Shown: one piece after another, positions 1 through 9,106 of the stretch | How the letters are laid out: each line of letters begins with the position of its first letter | Numbering within the stretch: position 1 is the stretch's first letter | NCBI GenBank assembly: GCA_002304345.1 | Contig: NEUU01000020.1 | Coordinates: 16,506 to 80,505, forward strand | Origin: Verrucomicrobia bacterium Tous-C9LFEB | GTDB taxonomy: Bacteria > Verrucomicrobiota > Verrucomicrobiia > Methylacidiphilales > UBA1321 | DNA: 64,000 nt | Direction of reading: 5' to 3' | Made by a program: the position numbers and the translations under genes | The notes under the pieces: model-generated | The model's input: only the letters and a program-made list of their open reading frames with translations | Database searches by the model: none | What the model was told of the DNA's origin: nothing

Positions 1-1
1 C

Positions 2-184
2 ATCGGCATCGATGACATCGCCATCGCCAACTCCACTCAAGTCAGTTTGACGACCTACCACGTCCCCTTCGAGGCCATTGGACAACAAGCCTTTACATTG
101 CTTAATAGTCTCGTGAACGGCACTCCCCTCGACAATACGGATGTCCAAATCCGTGGCGAATTGATTATCCGACAGAGCGCCTGA
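2..184 (+). CDS. C-terminal end of LacI-type sugar-sensing regulator (partial)
   Basis: The window opens inside this gene; 60 codons remain before a TGA. The translated tail (GIDDIAIAN, then TTYHVPFEAIGQQAFTLL and RGELIIRQSA at the end) matches the last strands and helix of periplasmic-binding-like sensor domains in LacI and GntR/LacI-hybrid regulators, where GxDDxxxA is followed by a line on default promoter use and a short basic end. The DNA-binding part is outside the window, so the subfamily cannot be decided. It reads toward the Gfo/Idh operon that starts 224 bases later and is the natural candidate to control it. The gap between them (185-408) is AT-rich and contains TTGACA at 273-278 and a short dyad ATCAT-N5-ATGAT at 284-298, which could be promoter and operator, but no convincing -10 was placed. 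Confidence 0.8.
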   Translation: MGIDDIAIANSTQVSLTTYHVPFEAIGQQAFTLLNSLVNGTPLDNTDVQIRGELIIRQSA

Positions 185-408
185 CGAGCCGCAGCCTCGG
201 TAACACCGCAGACCGATTCCCTTTTTCCGCCCCCGTCCCTTCTTTGCCCTCTTTTATATTGTATACTTTTATTTGACAAAGTGATCATATTAAATGATGA
301 TATGCATGTAATCGCGCGGCAATTAGCCTAGGCCCTTATCTCTGGCTCCTATTCTACTTCAATTTCGCATTAACTCATTTACTTCCAACAAGAAACACAC
401 GTTAAAGC

Positions 409-1575
409 ATGAAAAATTCTCTTGAAACCGTCCGTCTCGGCTTGATCGGCATGGGAAACATGGGCAACTGGCACATGTCCTGGCTCGGATCAGACAAAAT
501 CCCTGGCCTCAAACTGGTCGCGATCTGTGATGTGGTCGAATCCAAGCTGCAAAAATTCCCGGCTTATCGACACTTCCTGGATCATCGCGACCTGCTGAAA
601 TCCAATCTGGTGGATGCGATCCTCGTTGCGACCCCTCACTATTCCCACACCACGATCGGCATCGACGCTCTCAATGCGGGGTATCATGTGCTCGTGGAAA
701 AACCGATCTCGGCTCACAAGGCCGATTGCGAACGCCTCATCGCAGCCCATCGCAATCCCAATCAAATCTTCGCCGCCATGTTCAACCAGCGAACGGACTC
801 CATTTACCAAAAAATACGCAGCATGGTTCAAGGAGGCGAGCTGGGCAAAATTCAGCGCATCAACTGGATCATTACCGATTGGTTCCGTACGCATGCCTAC
901 TACGCTTCGGGCGGATGGCGCGCCACGTGGGCAGGCGAAGGTGGCGGAGTGCTGCTGAATCAATGCCCGCACAATCTCGATCTGTTCCAATGGATCTTTG
1001 GAATGCCGAAGAAGGTTCGCGGCTTCTGTCAGTTTGGCCGCTATCATGACATCGAAGTGGAAGATAGCGTGACCGCCTATATGGAATATGAGAACGGTTG
1101 CACAGGCGTTTTCATCACGACTACCGGAGAAGCTCCCGGCACCAACCGTCTCGAAGTGACGGGTGAACAAGGCAAGCTGGTCATGGAAGGGGGCAACCTC
1201 ACCTATACCCGCAATGAGATTCAGATGAGCCGCTTCAGCCGCGAGACTCCGTTCGGATTTGGCCAGCCGGAAGTGTGGCACGCCACGATTCCAATCGTGC
1301 AAAAAGGCGAGCAGCACGCGGGCATTCTCAAAAACTTCACCAATGCGATCCTCAAGGGCGAGATGCTGCTCTCCCCAGCCAAGGAAGGCATCCGCTCGGT
1401 GGAATTGGGCAATGCGATCATCCTGTCCGCGCTGCACGACAAAACCGTGGAACTCCCTCTTTCCAGCAGTGAGTACGAAGAGACGCTCATGGGTTTGATC
1501 AATCAATCAGATCGCAAAACGAAAACGCCTGTTCTTGAAAAAGTCGCCGAGGATTTCTCCAGCTCCTTTAAATAA
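409..1575 (+). CDS. Gfo/Idh/MocA family sugar oxidoreductase (copy 1)
   Basis: This is a 388-residue NAD(P)-dependent dehydrogenase of the Gfo/Idh/MocA family, which oxidises sugars, inositols or sugar-derived alcohols in the cytoplasm. The Rossmann loop GLIGMGNMGNWH lies at residues 11-22 and the family signature EKPISAHK follows at about 97-104, with Lys98 as the expected catalytic lysine. Further on, GGGVLLNQCPHNLDLFQW (about 179-196) supplies the family's catalytic histidine region. Length is normal for the family. The next gene is a close paralog 14 bases downstream, and an isomerase follows, so the three are almost certainly one operon. The exact substrate cannot be told from sequence. 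The ATG has no clear Shine-Dalgarno sequence, which is common in this window. Confidence 0.9.
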   Translation: MKNSLETVRLGLIGMGNMGNWHMSWLGSDKIPGLKLVAICDVVESKLQKFPAYRHFLDHRDLLKSNLVDAILVATPHYSHTTIGIDALNAGYHVLVEKPISAHKADCERLIAAHRNPNQIFAAMFNQRTDSIYQKIRSMVQGGELGKIQRINWIITDWFRTHAYYASGGWRATWAGEGGGVLLNQCPHNLDLFQWIFGMPKKVRGFCQFGRYHDIEVEDSVTAYMEYENGCTGVFITTTGEAPGTNRLEVTGEQGKLVMEGGNLTYTRNEIQMSRFSRETPFGFGQPEVWHATIPIVQKGEQHAGILKNFTNAILKGEMLLSPAKEGIRSVELGNAIILSALHDKTVELPLSSSEYEETLMGLINQSDRKTKTPVLEKVAEDFSSSFK

Positions 1576-1589
1576 CGTCTCCCAAGATT

Positions 1590-2753
1590 ATGAAGCCGGA
1601 AGTAGTCAGGCTCGGAATTATCGGTTTGGGCAACATGGGCCGACATCATGTCGACACGGTGCTTAACGACCGGGTTCCGGGTTGTGAACTGACCGCCGTC
1701 TGTGACTCCAATCCGGTCAAACAATCTGTCGGCAAAGGGCTCCCCTTCTACACTCGCTCTTCCGATCTCATCCGCTCGGGAAAAGTCGATGCCGTCCTCA
1801 TCGCCACGCCACACTATTCTCATACGCCAATCGGGATTGAGGCGTTGGAGGCAGGCTTGCATGTCCTGGTGGAAAAACCGCTATCGGTCCATAAAGCCGA
1901 CTGTCTGCGGCTCCTCGCCACGCCCCGGCAGAAATCGCAGGTCTTCGCCGTGATGTTGAACCAGCGAACCGACCCCTATTACCAGACGATTCGTCGCATG
2001 GTGCAAGACGGCGAGTTGGGCCGCATCCATCGCATTCACTGGACCATCACCGATTGGTTCCGCTCCCAAGCCTACTATGATTCCAGCTCCTGGCGCGCCA
2101 CTTGGGAGGGAGAAGGCGGCGGGGTGCTCCTCAATCAAAGCGTACACAACCTCGATCTCTTCCAATGGATCTTCGGCATGCCCCATAAGGTCCATGCAGT
2201 GTGCAGCCTGGCTCGCTACCACTACATCGAAGTGGAAGACGAGGTGTCTGCTATCTTCCAATACTACGACGGAACCACCGCCACGTTTATCACCTCCACG
2301 GGCGAAGCCCCGGGCGTGAACCGCCTGGAAGTGATTGGCGACATGGGGCGATTGGTGAAGGAGGGAAACCGCTTGAGCTTCCATCGCAATCAAGTCTCGA
2401 GCAGTGACTATATCCGCTCCACTCCCGAAGGCTATTTGACGCCGCCTGTTGAGATTCGCAATATTGACATTCCCGATCACGGAGAACAGCACACGGGAAT
2501 CATCAAGAATTTTGTCGGAGCCATTTTGCGCGACGACAAACTCCTTTCACCTGCCAACGATGGCATACACGCCGTTGAATTGATCAACGCCATGATTCTC
2601 TCCTCCATGCATCAATCGATCGTGGAACTTCCCATCCAAGCCGCCGTCTACGAGAAGACACTGCAAAATCTGATTTTCAATTCTCACTTTCACAAAACCG
2701 TCTCCCCGTATCAGGGCGGATTCGGGAACTACCTTCAAAAAAGCTCCACATGA
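1590..2753 (+). CDS. Gfo/Idh/MocA family sugar oxidoreductase (copy 2)
   Basis: This 387-residue protein is a clear paralog of the preceding gene: GLGNMGRHH at residues 12-20, ATPHYSHTPIGIEAL near 72-86, VEKPLSVHKADC with catalytic Lys97, GGGVLLNQSVHNLDLFQWIF and the same C-terminal layout including SPANDGIHAVELINAMILSS. It should catalyse an NAD(P)-dependent sugar oxidation or reduction in the cytoplasm. The two copies probably arose by tandem duplication and have since diverged mainly in the middle and at the C terminus; they may act on successive or epimeric substrates. The stop overlaps the next start by four bases (ATGA), indicating translational coupling with the isomerase. Confidence 0.9.
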   Translation: MKPEVVRLGIIGLGNMGRHHVDTVLNDRVPGCELTAVCDSNPVKQSVGKGLPFYTRSSDLIRSGKVDAVLIATPHYSHTPIGIEALEAGLHVLVEKPLSVHKADCLRLLATPRQKSQVFAVMLNQRTDPYYQTIRRMVQDGELGRIHRIHWTITDWFRSQAYYDSSSWRATWEGEGGGVLLNQSVHNLDLFQWIFGMPHKVHAVCSLARYHYIEVEDEVSAIFQYYDGTTATFITSTGEAPGVNRLEVIGDMGRLVKEGNRLSFHRNQVSSSDYIRSTPEGYLTPPVEIRNIDIPDHGEQHTGIIKNFVGAILRDDKLLSPANDGIHAVELINAMILSSMHQSIVELPIQAAVYEKTLQNLIFNSHFHKTVSPYQGGFGNYLQKSST

Positions 2754-3520
2754 AACTCAATCAGATTGCCGTTCAACTCTTCACCTGCCGTGATCTCCTT
2801 AAAACACCAGCCGATATCGCCAGCACCCTGCGCAAACTGCGGAAGATCGGTTACACCGCCGTGCAGGTTAGTGGCATGGGAGCCATTGCCGAAGAAGAGC
2901 TCGTTACCATTCTCCACGGCGAAGGCATGACTTGTTGCGCCACTCACGAGTCCGGAGCCGAAATCCTGAAAAACCCACACAAGATCGTCGAACGCTTGCA
3001 GAAACTGGGTTGCACGATTACCGCTTACCCATGGCCCGCAGATGTGGACTTCTCCAGCATGGAGAGTGTCCAGTCTCTTATTTCAGGACTGGATAAGTCC
3101 GGCACCATCCTGGCCAAGGCCGGACAAACCCTGTGCTATCACAATCACAACGTCGAGTTCCGCAAGCTGCAGGGAAAAGCGGTTTTGGAACTCATCTATA
3201 CAGGCACAAATCCTCGCCATCTCCAGGGGGAACTCGACACCTATTGGGTTCAACATGGCGGCGGCGACATCGTCTGGTGGTGCGAACAACTGTCGAATCG
3301 ACTGCCGATTCTCCATATCAAGGATTACCTGACCACTGACCAAAATCAACCGATGCATTGTGAGATCGGAGCTGGCAACTTGAACTTCAAACGCATCATC
3401 GCTGCCGCGGAAAAATCCGGTTGCAAGTGGTTCGCCGTAGAACAAGACACGTGCCCCGGAAATCCTCTCGATTCCCTCGAGAAAAGCTTTCGCTACATCT
3501 CCGAGCACCTGGTTGAATAA
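2750..3520 (+). CDS. Sugar phosphate isomerase/epimerase (xylose isomerase-like TIM barrel)
   Basis: The 256-residue protein has the AP-endonuclease-2/xylose-isomerase-like TIM-barrel pattern: MKLNQIAVQLFTCRD at the start, GYTAVQVSGMG near 35-45, LCYHNHNVEF with metal-binding His/Asn at about 128-137, LQGELDTYWVQHGGGD at about 158-173, ILHIKDY near 188-194, and EIGAGNLNF then FAVEQD toward the end. These supply the Glu/Asp/His ligands for a divalent metal used in keto-aldose isomerisation or 3-epimerisation. It overlaps the second oxidoreductase by ATGA, so it is the third gene of that operon. Together the set resembles inositol- or keto-sugar-handling clusters, but the substrate is not determined. 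Confidence 0.87.
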   Translation: MKLNQIAVQLFTCRDLLKTPADIASTLRKLRKIGYTAVQVSGMGAIAEEELVTILHGEGMTCCATHESGAEILKNPHKIVERLQKLGCTITAYPWPADVDFSSMESVQSLISGLDKSGTILAKAGQTLCYHNHNVEFRKLQGKAVLELIYTGTNPRHLQGELDTYWVQHGGGDIVWWCEQLSNRLPILHIKDYLTTDQNQPMHCEIGAGNLNFKRIIAAAEKSGCKWFAVEQDTCPGNPLDSLEKSFRYISEHLVE

Positions 3521-3580
3521 TCTCGTAGCGCCGCAGGATTCCCCATCGAGCGGCGTCACTCTCGATCTACGCTTCGAGAA

Positions 3581-6403
3581 TTATTTATACACCTCGATCG
3601 CTGTCATCGAATGCGGAGGAAAGGTATACGCCGCCGAAGCGCCGCCGGTCAGGGCGAAAGCCGATCCGGAAACGGTCCATACCGCCGTATCCAGATCCGC
3701 CTTCCATGTGGTCGGCGTATTGACCTGCCAATATTTTGCCGAGCTACCCGTGAATCCGCTGAATGATAATGTCGTCGGAACGGCATAGTTACTTTTGTTG
3801 GCCACGATGACATAGTACGTATTCCCATCACTGGAAAGGCTAGCTGTACTGGAGATGATCGAATGAGCCGGCAATGACTCCTGCCGGTAGAGATCCATCA
3901 CCATATTGCGGACCTGCAGTGTCCCCGAAAACGTCACACTCGTGGTCGCCGTCGATCCGCTCAAAATATTGAGCGTAACCGTTGCCTGATTGGAACTCAC
4001 CTCCGAGCGGTACCATCCGTAGAAAGGTTGATAACTCGAATTAACGATCGGATCCATCGTGAGATTGGATGTCGTATCCCCTTCGCTTGCCGCCGTGATC
4101 CACAACGGTCGGGAAGGCGATGTCGCGCCGGCCACATACCGGGCTTCGTAGGAGAGAACATAATCGTAGCGCCCGGGTGAAGAATAGGTGTGGGTGGCGA
4201 TCTGCGGCCAATTTCCCAGGGAGCCACCGCGATTCGAATCATATCCATTAAAGACTATCTGCAAGGCGTCACCATTCATGGTCGCGGTGGCTGTCCCGGC
4301 TCCGGCGAGATCTGTATTAATGGAAGCTATCTGACTCGATATAGTTGCTGTCAGGTCCATCGAACCCAAGTACGCTTCCGGCTGATAAGTGCTCCCCATG
4401 GCGGGCGCAATCCCCCGGTAACCGGGATAGCTCGACTGAGGTCCACTGACCGTAGTCGTAAGCAGCGTCGATCCTTTGAAATGTTGACCCCACAATTTGA
4501 AGACAGGATAGGCTGGATACTCCCGGAAGGTCGTAGATGCCGTCGCCGTGGCATATAAATTGTAACTCAACGGCCCATAGGAGTTGCTAAACATCTGCCA
4601 GTAGTTTGCCGTAATCACTCCATATTCAGGCTTCAGAAAAACGCGCAGCATGTCGGACATTTGCATGCCCAAGGCATACGATAGCCGATAGGTGGGAACA
4701 CCCACCGTCTTATTCACCAACTGGGCGTTAAATTCCGTAATTGCCAACGGCAAACGCTTTCCTGCCAGCACGTCAATTGTGTCGTGAGTCGCCTTAAGCT
4801 GATATTCGAGATAATCGCCCATCGCCATGGCTGTTTTCTCCACTTTGATGGGGTCCGAATACACCTTGTCTCCGGTGGAAGAGAAGGGCTGATAGATATG
4901 GAGAATCACAAAATCAACAACACTCCCTGTATTCTCCAACACCGTCGCATCCCAATCATTCTGCAACTCACGACCGCTCTCTTTGGCCACTACACCGATC
5001 TGCACCGAGGGGTCGACGGCCCGCATCGCCCAACCGCCATCCCTTACATAGGCAGAATAGGTCAGCGCGTTCATCTCGCTTTCCAGATAATACGTTTCGT
5101 TACCCATCTCGAAATATCTGACCCCATATCCCGAGGCATTGGCCCCGGTGTAGGTCTGTCGCTTTACGGCCCAGGGATTTCCCGCTGTTGCAGGAGCGTT
5201 GAGATATTCCACCAGATTGGCCACATGCTCGGGCATCTGCGCCGCTGGCAAAAGCACGTCCGGCGCCGTGTACATTGGCTCCGCTCCGAAAGTCTTGCAC
5301 AATGACATGAACTCATCCAAACCGAACGACCATTTGCCTTTGACCGTCACATTGCCGCTGCCGTCAGTATCCGTTGCATCCACGCGATCGCTCACTGGTC
5401 CAATGGTCTTGCGAAAATCGAAACGACAGGCCATTCCCCCTCCCGGATACCGCAACGAAGTCACGGTGCCCAGCTCGCTCTTGGCCTTGTTCACCAGGAT
5501 CGACGAGTAAGTCATCGTGGCGGGATTCCAAAAGCCGTTTCCGTACATGGAATAATAATACTTTTCCTCACCAGCCAGGATGTTCTGACCAAAGACGCCC
5601 CGGTTCACCGCTCGCGATGCCTGAAGCTGACTCAATAAAGCTCCGGGCGTATACGAATACAAATTCACTCGCTTCAATGCGAATGAGGCCCCCGAACCTG
5701 TTGTCGACACGCCACGGACAAACGGGCGAACCGCAGTACCCTGACTCGCCCCGCTGGCTTGAGGATGAATCCCATCATTGGCCGTGAAGGTCAGCGTTGC
5801 CAACAGGACCCCATTCGAATAGGCACGCACCACCGGGCTTACTGTACTCGCTATATAATCCACCTGAAGCGCATAGTTGTGCGTCCCAATCAACTGGGAT
5901 TGCATCACCGTGGTCGTCACGGTCGAAACGACCGCACCCGAACTTCCTGTGGCGTAAAGCGTCACATTATTGGACGTCGCCCCGGGAACAACACTCAGCG
6001 CAATGGAATTCGCCCCGACGGCATAGGCCGGCGAACTGGAATCAAACAAACCGAGCGTATAGACCACCGCTGAATTGGTGATCGTAAGCTCCATATTCAA
6101 CTGCAGCACTTTATCGGCAGTGGCATAGAAATTAGAACCCGAGATGGAATGAACCACTACAGGACTTCCTGAAGAATAGGGCGCGGCATCCGACACCACC
6201 AATAGAGCGCTGCTTGTGTTGATGGAAAAGGAGTCTCCCGTGGCAAGGGCCGAGGCAATCGACCCGGTTCCATATCGCCACGCCGACGCATTCGATGTGA
6301 CACCTTCGAACGAATCTGAAAACAAGGTGGTAAGACCGAAGGCCGGTTTACCCATCAGTAGAAGAGAAACTGCTGCAACGAAGATCCATCGAATCAGATT
6401 CAT
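3581..6403 (-). CDS. Exported GH51-like alpha-L-arabinofuranosidase-type glycosidase
   Basis: The 940-residue product starts with a signal peptide (IRWIFVAAVSLLLMGKPAFG). Residues about 27-250 form a beta-sandwich module also found in the dockerin protein two genes upstream. The catalytic region follows from about 265: SLRYPGGG, then GLDEFMSLCKTFGAEPMY, which is typical of the GH51/GH39 clan, then RYFEMGNETYY with acid/base Glu near 436 and ITEFNAQL with nucleophile Glu near 557. A C-terminal beta domain ends in HSMTAIEVYK, as in GH51 enzymes. I chose ATG at 6403 over a TTG one codon earlier because GGAGG sits just upstream. No dockerin or PEP-CTERM motif is present, unlike its operon partners. 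It probably releases arabinose or related residues from plant polysaccharides outside the cell. Confidence 0.8.
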   Translation of the reverse strand: MNLIRWIFVAAVSLLLMGKPAFGLTTLFSDSFEGVTSNASAWRYGTGSIASALATGDSFSINTSSALLVVSDAAPYSSGSPVVVHSISGSNFYATADKVLQLNMELTITNSAVVYTLGLFDSSSPAYAVGANSIALSVVPGATSNNVTLYATGSSGAVVSTVTTTVMQSQLIGTHNYALQVDYIASTVSPVVRAYSNGVLLATLTFTANDGIHPQASGASQGTAVRPFVRGVSTTGSGASFALKRVNLYSYTPGALLSQLQASRAVNRGVFGQNILAGEEKYYYSMYGNGFWNPATMTYSSILVNKAKSELGTVTSLRYPGGGMACRFDFRKTIGPVSDRVDATDTDGSGNVTVKGKWSFGLDEFMSLCKTFGAEPMYTAPDVLLPAAQMPEHVANLVEYLNAPATAGNPWAVKRQTYTGANASGYGVRYFEMGNETYYLESEMNALTYSAYVRDGGWAMRAVDPSVQIGVVAKESGRELQNDWDATVLENTGSVVDFVILHIYQPFSSTGDKVYSDPIKVEKTAMAMGDYLEYQLKATHDTIDVLAGKRLPLAITEFNAQLVNKTVGVPTYRLSYALGMQMSDMLRVFLKPEYGVITANYWQMFSNSYGPLSYNLYATATASTTFREYPAYPVFKLWGQHFKGSTLLTTTVSGPQSSYPGYRGIAPAMGSTYQPEAYLGSMDLTATISSQIASINTDLAGAGTATATMNGDALQIVFNGYDSNRGGSLGNWPQIATHTYSSPGRYDYVLSYEARYVAGATSPSRPLWITAASEGDTTSNLTMDPIVNSSYQPFYGWYRSEVSSNQATVTLNILSGSTATTSVTFSGTLQVRNMVMDLYRQESLPAHSIISSTASLSSDGNTYYVIVANKSNYAVPTTLSFSGFTGSSAKYWQVNTPTTWKADLDTAVWTVSGSAFALTGGASAAYTFPPHSMTAIEVYK

Positions 6404-6426
6404 CAAGCCTCCACGGTTAAACAGAC

Positions 6427-7023
6427 TCAGCGACGTTGGACACTCTTGCGACGATAGACGAGAGATCCGGTCAACCCGATCAGTAGTAACCCGGCAGAAG
6501 TCGGCTCGGGTATGGCCGTGACTTGCAGACCAATCTTGTTCATGGCAATCACCAACCCATTCGAATCGTAAAGGGCGTTCTTGGCCGCCTCGGCGGAAAA
6601 AGTCAGCTCACCCACAACTCCCGCAGTCAGTGAGATGTCCGCCGTCAGCGAGTAATTCAACAGCACCGAATCCGAGTAAAAATCATAACCTGTGGCGCTC
6701 GCATACCCCATGCTCGAGTTATCTCCGACGTTGGAACTGACAAACCAGCCGCTCGATGAAAGTGGTGACGTGATGGCATTGAGCGTCAGCCCCACGGGCA
6801 ATGCGGCCAGTTGGAGGTCAAACGAATCAACAGGACTGGCCGAGGTCAAACCTGTGACTAGAACACTTACCGTGAAGGTGCTGCCCGGAGTAATGGTGAT
6901 TGTGGATTGGCCCGGATTGATCGCATCCGCCACCGTCAATGTCGCGGCGGATATCGGTTGCAACATCCATCCAGCGGCCAACGTCAGGACTAAAATAAGA
7001 ATGACTTTGTGTATTGTGTTCAT
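6427..7023 (-). CDS. PEP-CTERM protein with cohesin-like domain
   Basis: This 198-residue exported protein has a signal peptide (VILILVLTLAAGWMLQPISA), a single domain at about 28-165, and a C-terminal sorting signal: AIPEPTSAGLLLIGLTG followed by YRRKSVQRR. The central domain has cohesin-like features: PGSTFTVSVLVTGL near the front, a SFDLQLAALPVGL strand, and GVVGELTFSAEAA, comparable with the GTLATITFxA strand of type I cohesins. The PEP-CTERM tail predicts recognition by an exosortase and retention in the envelope or extracellular matrix. It sits 20 bases downstream of a gene whose product ends in a dockerin, so the pair may form a surface-anchored receptor and ligand. The cohesin call rests on pattern recognition and needs a profile search. 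Confidence 0.68.
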   Translation of the reverse strand: MNTIHKVILILVLTLAAGWMLQPISAATLTVADAINPGQSTITITPGSTFTVSVLVTGLTSASPVDSFDLQLAALPVGLTLNAITSPLSSSGWFVSSNVGDNSSMGYASATGYDFYSDSVLLNYSLTADISLTAGVVGELTFSAEAAKNALYDSNGLVIAMNKIGLQVTAIPEPTSAGLLLIGLTGSLVYRRKSVQRR

Positions 7024-7043
7024 GAGGAAATTTTCGCGTTCTT

Positions 7044-8897
7044 TTAGGGCAATTGCTTACCCGTATTGTTTCGCACCTGCACCGCATCGGGAGAGGTGAT
7101 GTATCCGTCCGCATTGATATCGGCCCGCAAATTATACCCGGCTTGCCCGGCCTGTAATCCCGTCCCATTGCGCACTTGCACCGCATCCGGAGACGTCACA
7201 TATCCATCTCCCGTCACATCTCCGATCAGATAACCAAACGCCAGGTAGACGCTGGGCAGAGTCCCACCATCGGCGGACTGAATATTCGTCAACCGAAACT
7301 GAACTTTCTGCGCGTTGGTCACACCCGTGACGGGAATCGTCACCGTTTTTGCAGCCGCATTGTACGACAGCGTTCCAATCGTCGCAGTGCCCGATATGAG
7401 TGTTGCGGAGGCCGCAGTGATGGCCTTGTCGAATGTGACCACCATGTTTGCCTGTCCACCCGAGCGACACTCTACAGCCGTGATCGGTGGGGCCGAACTT
7501 CCCGAAAGGAAGTTAATCGGAATATCATAGTCTCCCAAGCTGCCGTGCGCACGTCTCGACACTGCAGATTGCACCACCGGTGCCGCCGCTGAAGGTGCCG
7601 CAATGACAATGGCCGCCGCATCGAAGGCAGACAGGGTGACGTTATCCAGCCAGATGTTTCCCCCGCTCGTAGCCGTGGAAGTCGCCTCGACGAGAAGCCG
7701 CACCGCTGATCCCCGCGATGTCCCGGAGCCCCCCAGCTTGACTCCCTCCGAGCCATTGAGCGTGGCCTGCCCAATAAAGGTTCCATCGCAATACGCGCTG
7801 ACAACCGGAGTCGTCGTACTCTGTCGATAATCGACTTGCAACCCGTAAGTATGCAATCCCAGCAAGGCCGACGCCGTTCGGGAGAATGTCGCCACGTTCC
7901 GCAATGCGCCGCTGGAACTCGAGGCCACAATCGCAATGTTGTTGGTCGACGAATTCGCATCGACACTCAGAGAAATGCTATTTCCGGTGGAAAGATAGCC
8001 GGAGGTCGTCGCATCAAATATCCCCATCCGGGTGACCGCGTAGCCACTCGTCGTGGTTGTCGTCGTGACCGTATCAGACGAGCCGTAAACCTCAAACTCA
8101 TAGAGAGAAAATCCCCAGCCTCCCGCATGGCTATTGTGGGATGTACCGTACATGCGCACATAGCGGGCACTCGCGGCAGAAAAGGTGTACGTCAGTGGCG
8201 CATCGGTACCCACAGTTGAATTACCCGTGACCGCCGCTTGCGTGGTCCAATTCGAAGCATCCGTACTGGTTTGAATCTCGTAATTGATTCCGTACGCATA
8301 GGGCTCCCAATAAAGAATGACCTTGTTCACATTGTAAAGGTCTCCCAGGTCGACCATGAACCACGACGGGTCCGTATTCGAACCTGTCCATTTGCTCGAG
8401 TCGGCTCGCACTCCGTCTACGGCATTGGCCGCGTAATTACTGCTGTAGGCCTCGACTGATGAGGCCGATGCCGTTTTGCTCCTTGCCAAATTGGCATTCG
8501 GATTCAGTGAGGTAATCGCGCTATCGATGTAGAGATCGACATTGAGCTGCACAATCTTGCTCGCTGTCGCCAGAACGTTGTATGCATTCTGTGAATGAAA
8601 GCGAATAGGACTGCTCGACGTGGCGTAAGGGCTGTAGTCCTGCATCTGCAGAGCCTTTGTCACCACGGAAGTCCCGCTATATGTCATCGAACCGACCGCA
8701 AACACATCGCCATTGCCGAGAGTAACCGAGTTCGAACCTGTTCCCAAAATCCAGCCACTCACCACTCCGGATGAAAAATCTTCCGCCACAAATTCATTCA
8801 CCAGTGCGCCTGTGGAATCCCCGGCTCCCACTTGGATGAAAAAGAGCGTGGCCAACAGGAGCGGACATGAGAAAAAACTGCGGATTGTATTCGTCAC
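7044..8897 (-). CDS. Exported protein with nested discoidin module and C-terminal dockerin
   Basis: The likely start is a GTG at 8897, giving 617 residues and a good signal peptide (FFSCPLLLATLFFIQVGAG); an upstream TTG at 8993 would add 32 residues. A beta-sandwich module homologous to the N-terminal module of the GH51-like enzyme is split by an F5/8-type C (discoidin) domain: SASSVEAYSSNYAANAVDG, WFMVDLGDLYNVNKVILYW, ARYVRMYGTSHN and GFSLYEFEVYG are all typical. After the module resumes (YAVTRMGIFD, GLHTYGLQVDYRQST), a beta-rich region leads to two dockerin-type calcium repeats at the C terminus, GDVTGDGYVTSPDAVQVRN and ADINADGYITSPDAVQVRN. It is the first gene of a minus-strand operon with the cohesin-like protein and the glycosidase, with about 20-base gaps. 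Confidence 0.78.
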   Translation of the reverse strand: MTNTIRSFFSCPLLLATLFFIQVGAGDSTGALVNEFVAEDFSSGVVSGWILGTGSNSVTLGNGDVFAVGSMTYSGTSVVTKALQMQDYSPYATSSSPIRFHSQNAYNVLATASKIVQLNVDLYIDSAITSLNPNANLARSKTASASSVEAYSSNYAANAVDGVRADSSKWTGSNTDPSWFMVDLGDLYNVNKVILYWEPYAYGINYEIQTSTDASNWTTQAAVTGNSTVGTDAPLTYTFSAASARYVRMYGTSHNSHAGGWGFSLYEFEVYGSSDTVTTTTTTSGYAVTRMGIFDATTSGYLSTGNSISLSVDANSSTNNIAIVASSSSGALRNVATFSRTASALLGLHTYGLQVDYRQSTTTPVVSAYCDGTFIGQATLNGSEGVKLGGSGTSRGSAVRLLVEATSTATSGGNIWLDNVTLSAFDAAAIVIAAPSAAAPVVQSAVSRRAHGSLGDYDIPINFLSGSSAPPITAVECRSGGQANMVVTFDKAITAASATLISGTATIGTLSYNAAAKTVTIPVTGVTNAQKVQFRLTNIQSADGGTLPSVYLAFGYLIGDVTGDGYVTSPDAVQVRNGTGLQAGQAGYNLRADINADGYITSPDAVQVRNNTGKQLP

Positions 8898-9106
8898 TCG
8901 ATGATTCTTTCGCAAGAGGTTTACGAACTTGAGACAAAGGCGCTTCAGGATTTGTCCGTGGGTGGCGATGAAGTGGTCGCGCTTCGGCCGCAACCGCTCC
9001 CGTAATAATTTCGAGAATAAACCGGCCAGGACGGGAGTCGCTCTTCACGCGTTCAAAGAGCGACTCCACTCAGCGGACCATCACCGCTGACCCTGGGGAC
9101 AGAAAC

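Noticed and set aside
490..1506. A 338-codon minus-strand frame inside the first oxidoreductase
   Set aside because: It mirrors a well-conserved Gfo/Idh gene in high-GC sequence and has no domain of its own.
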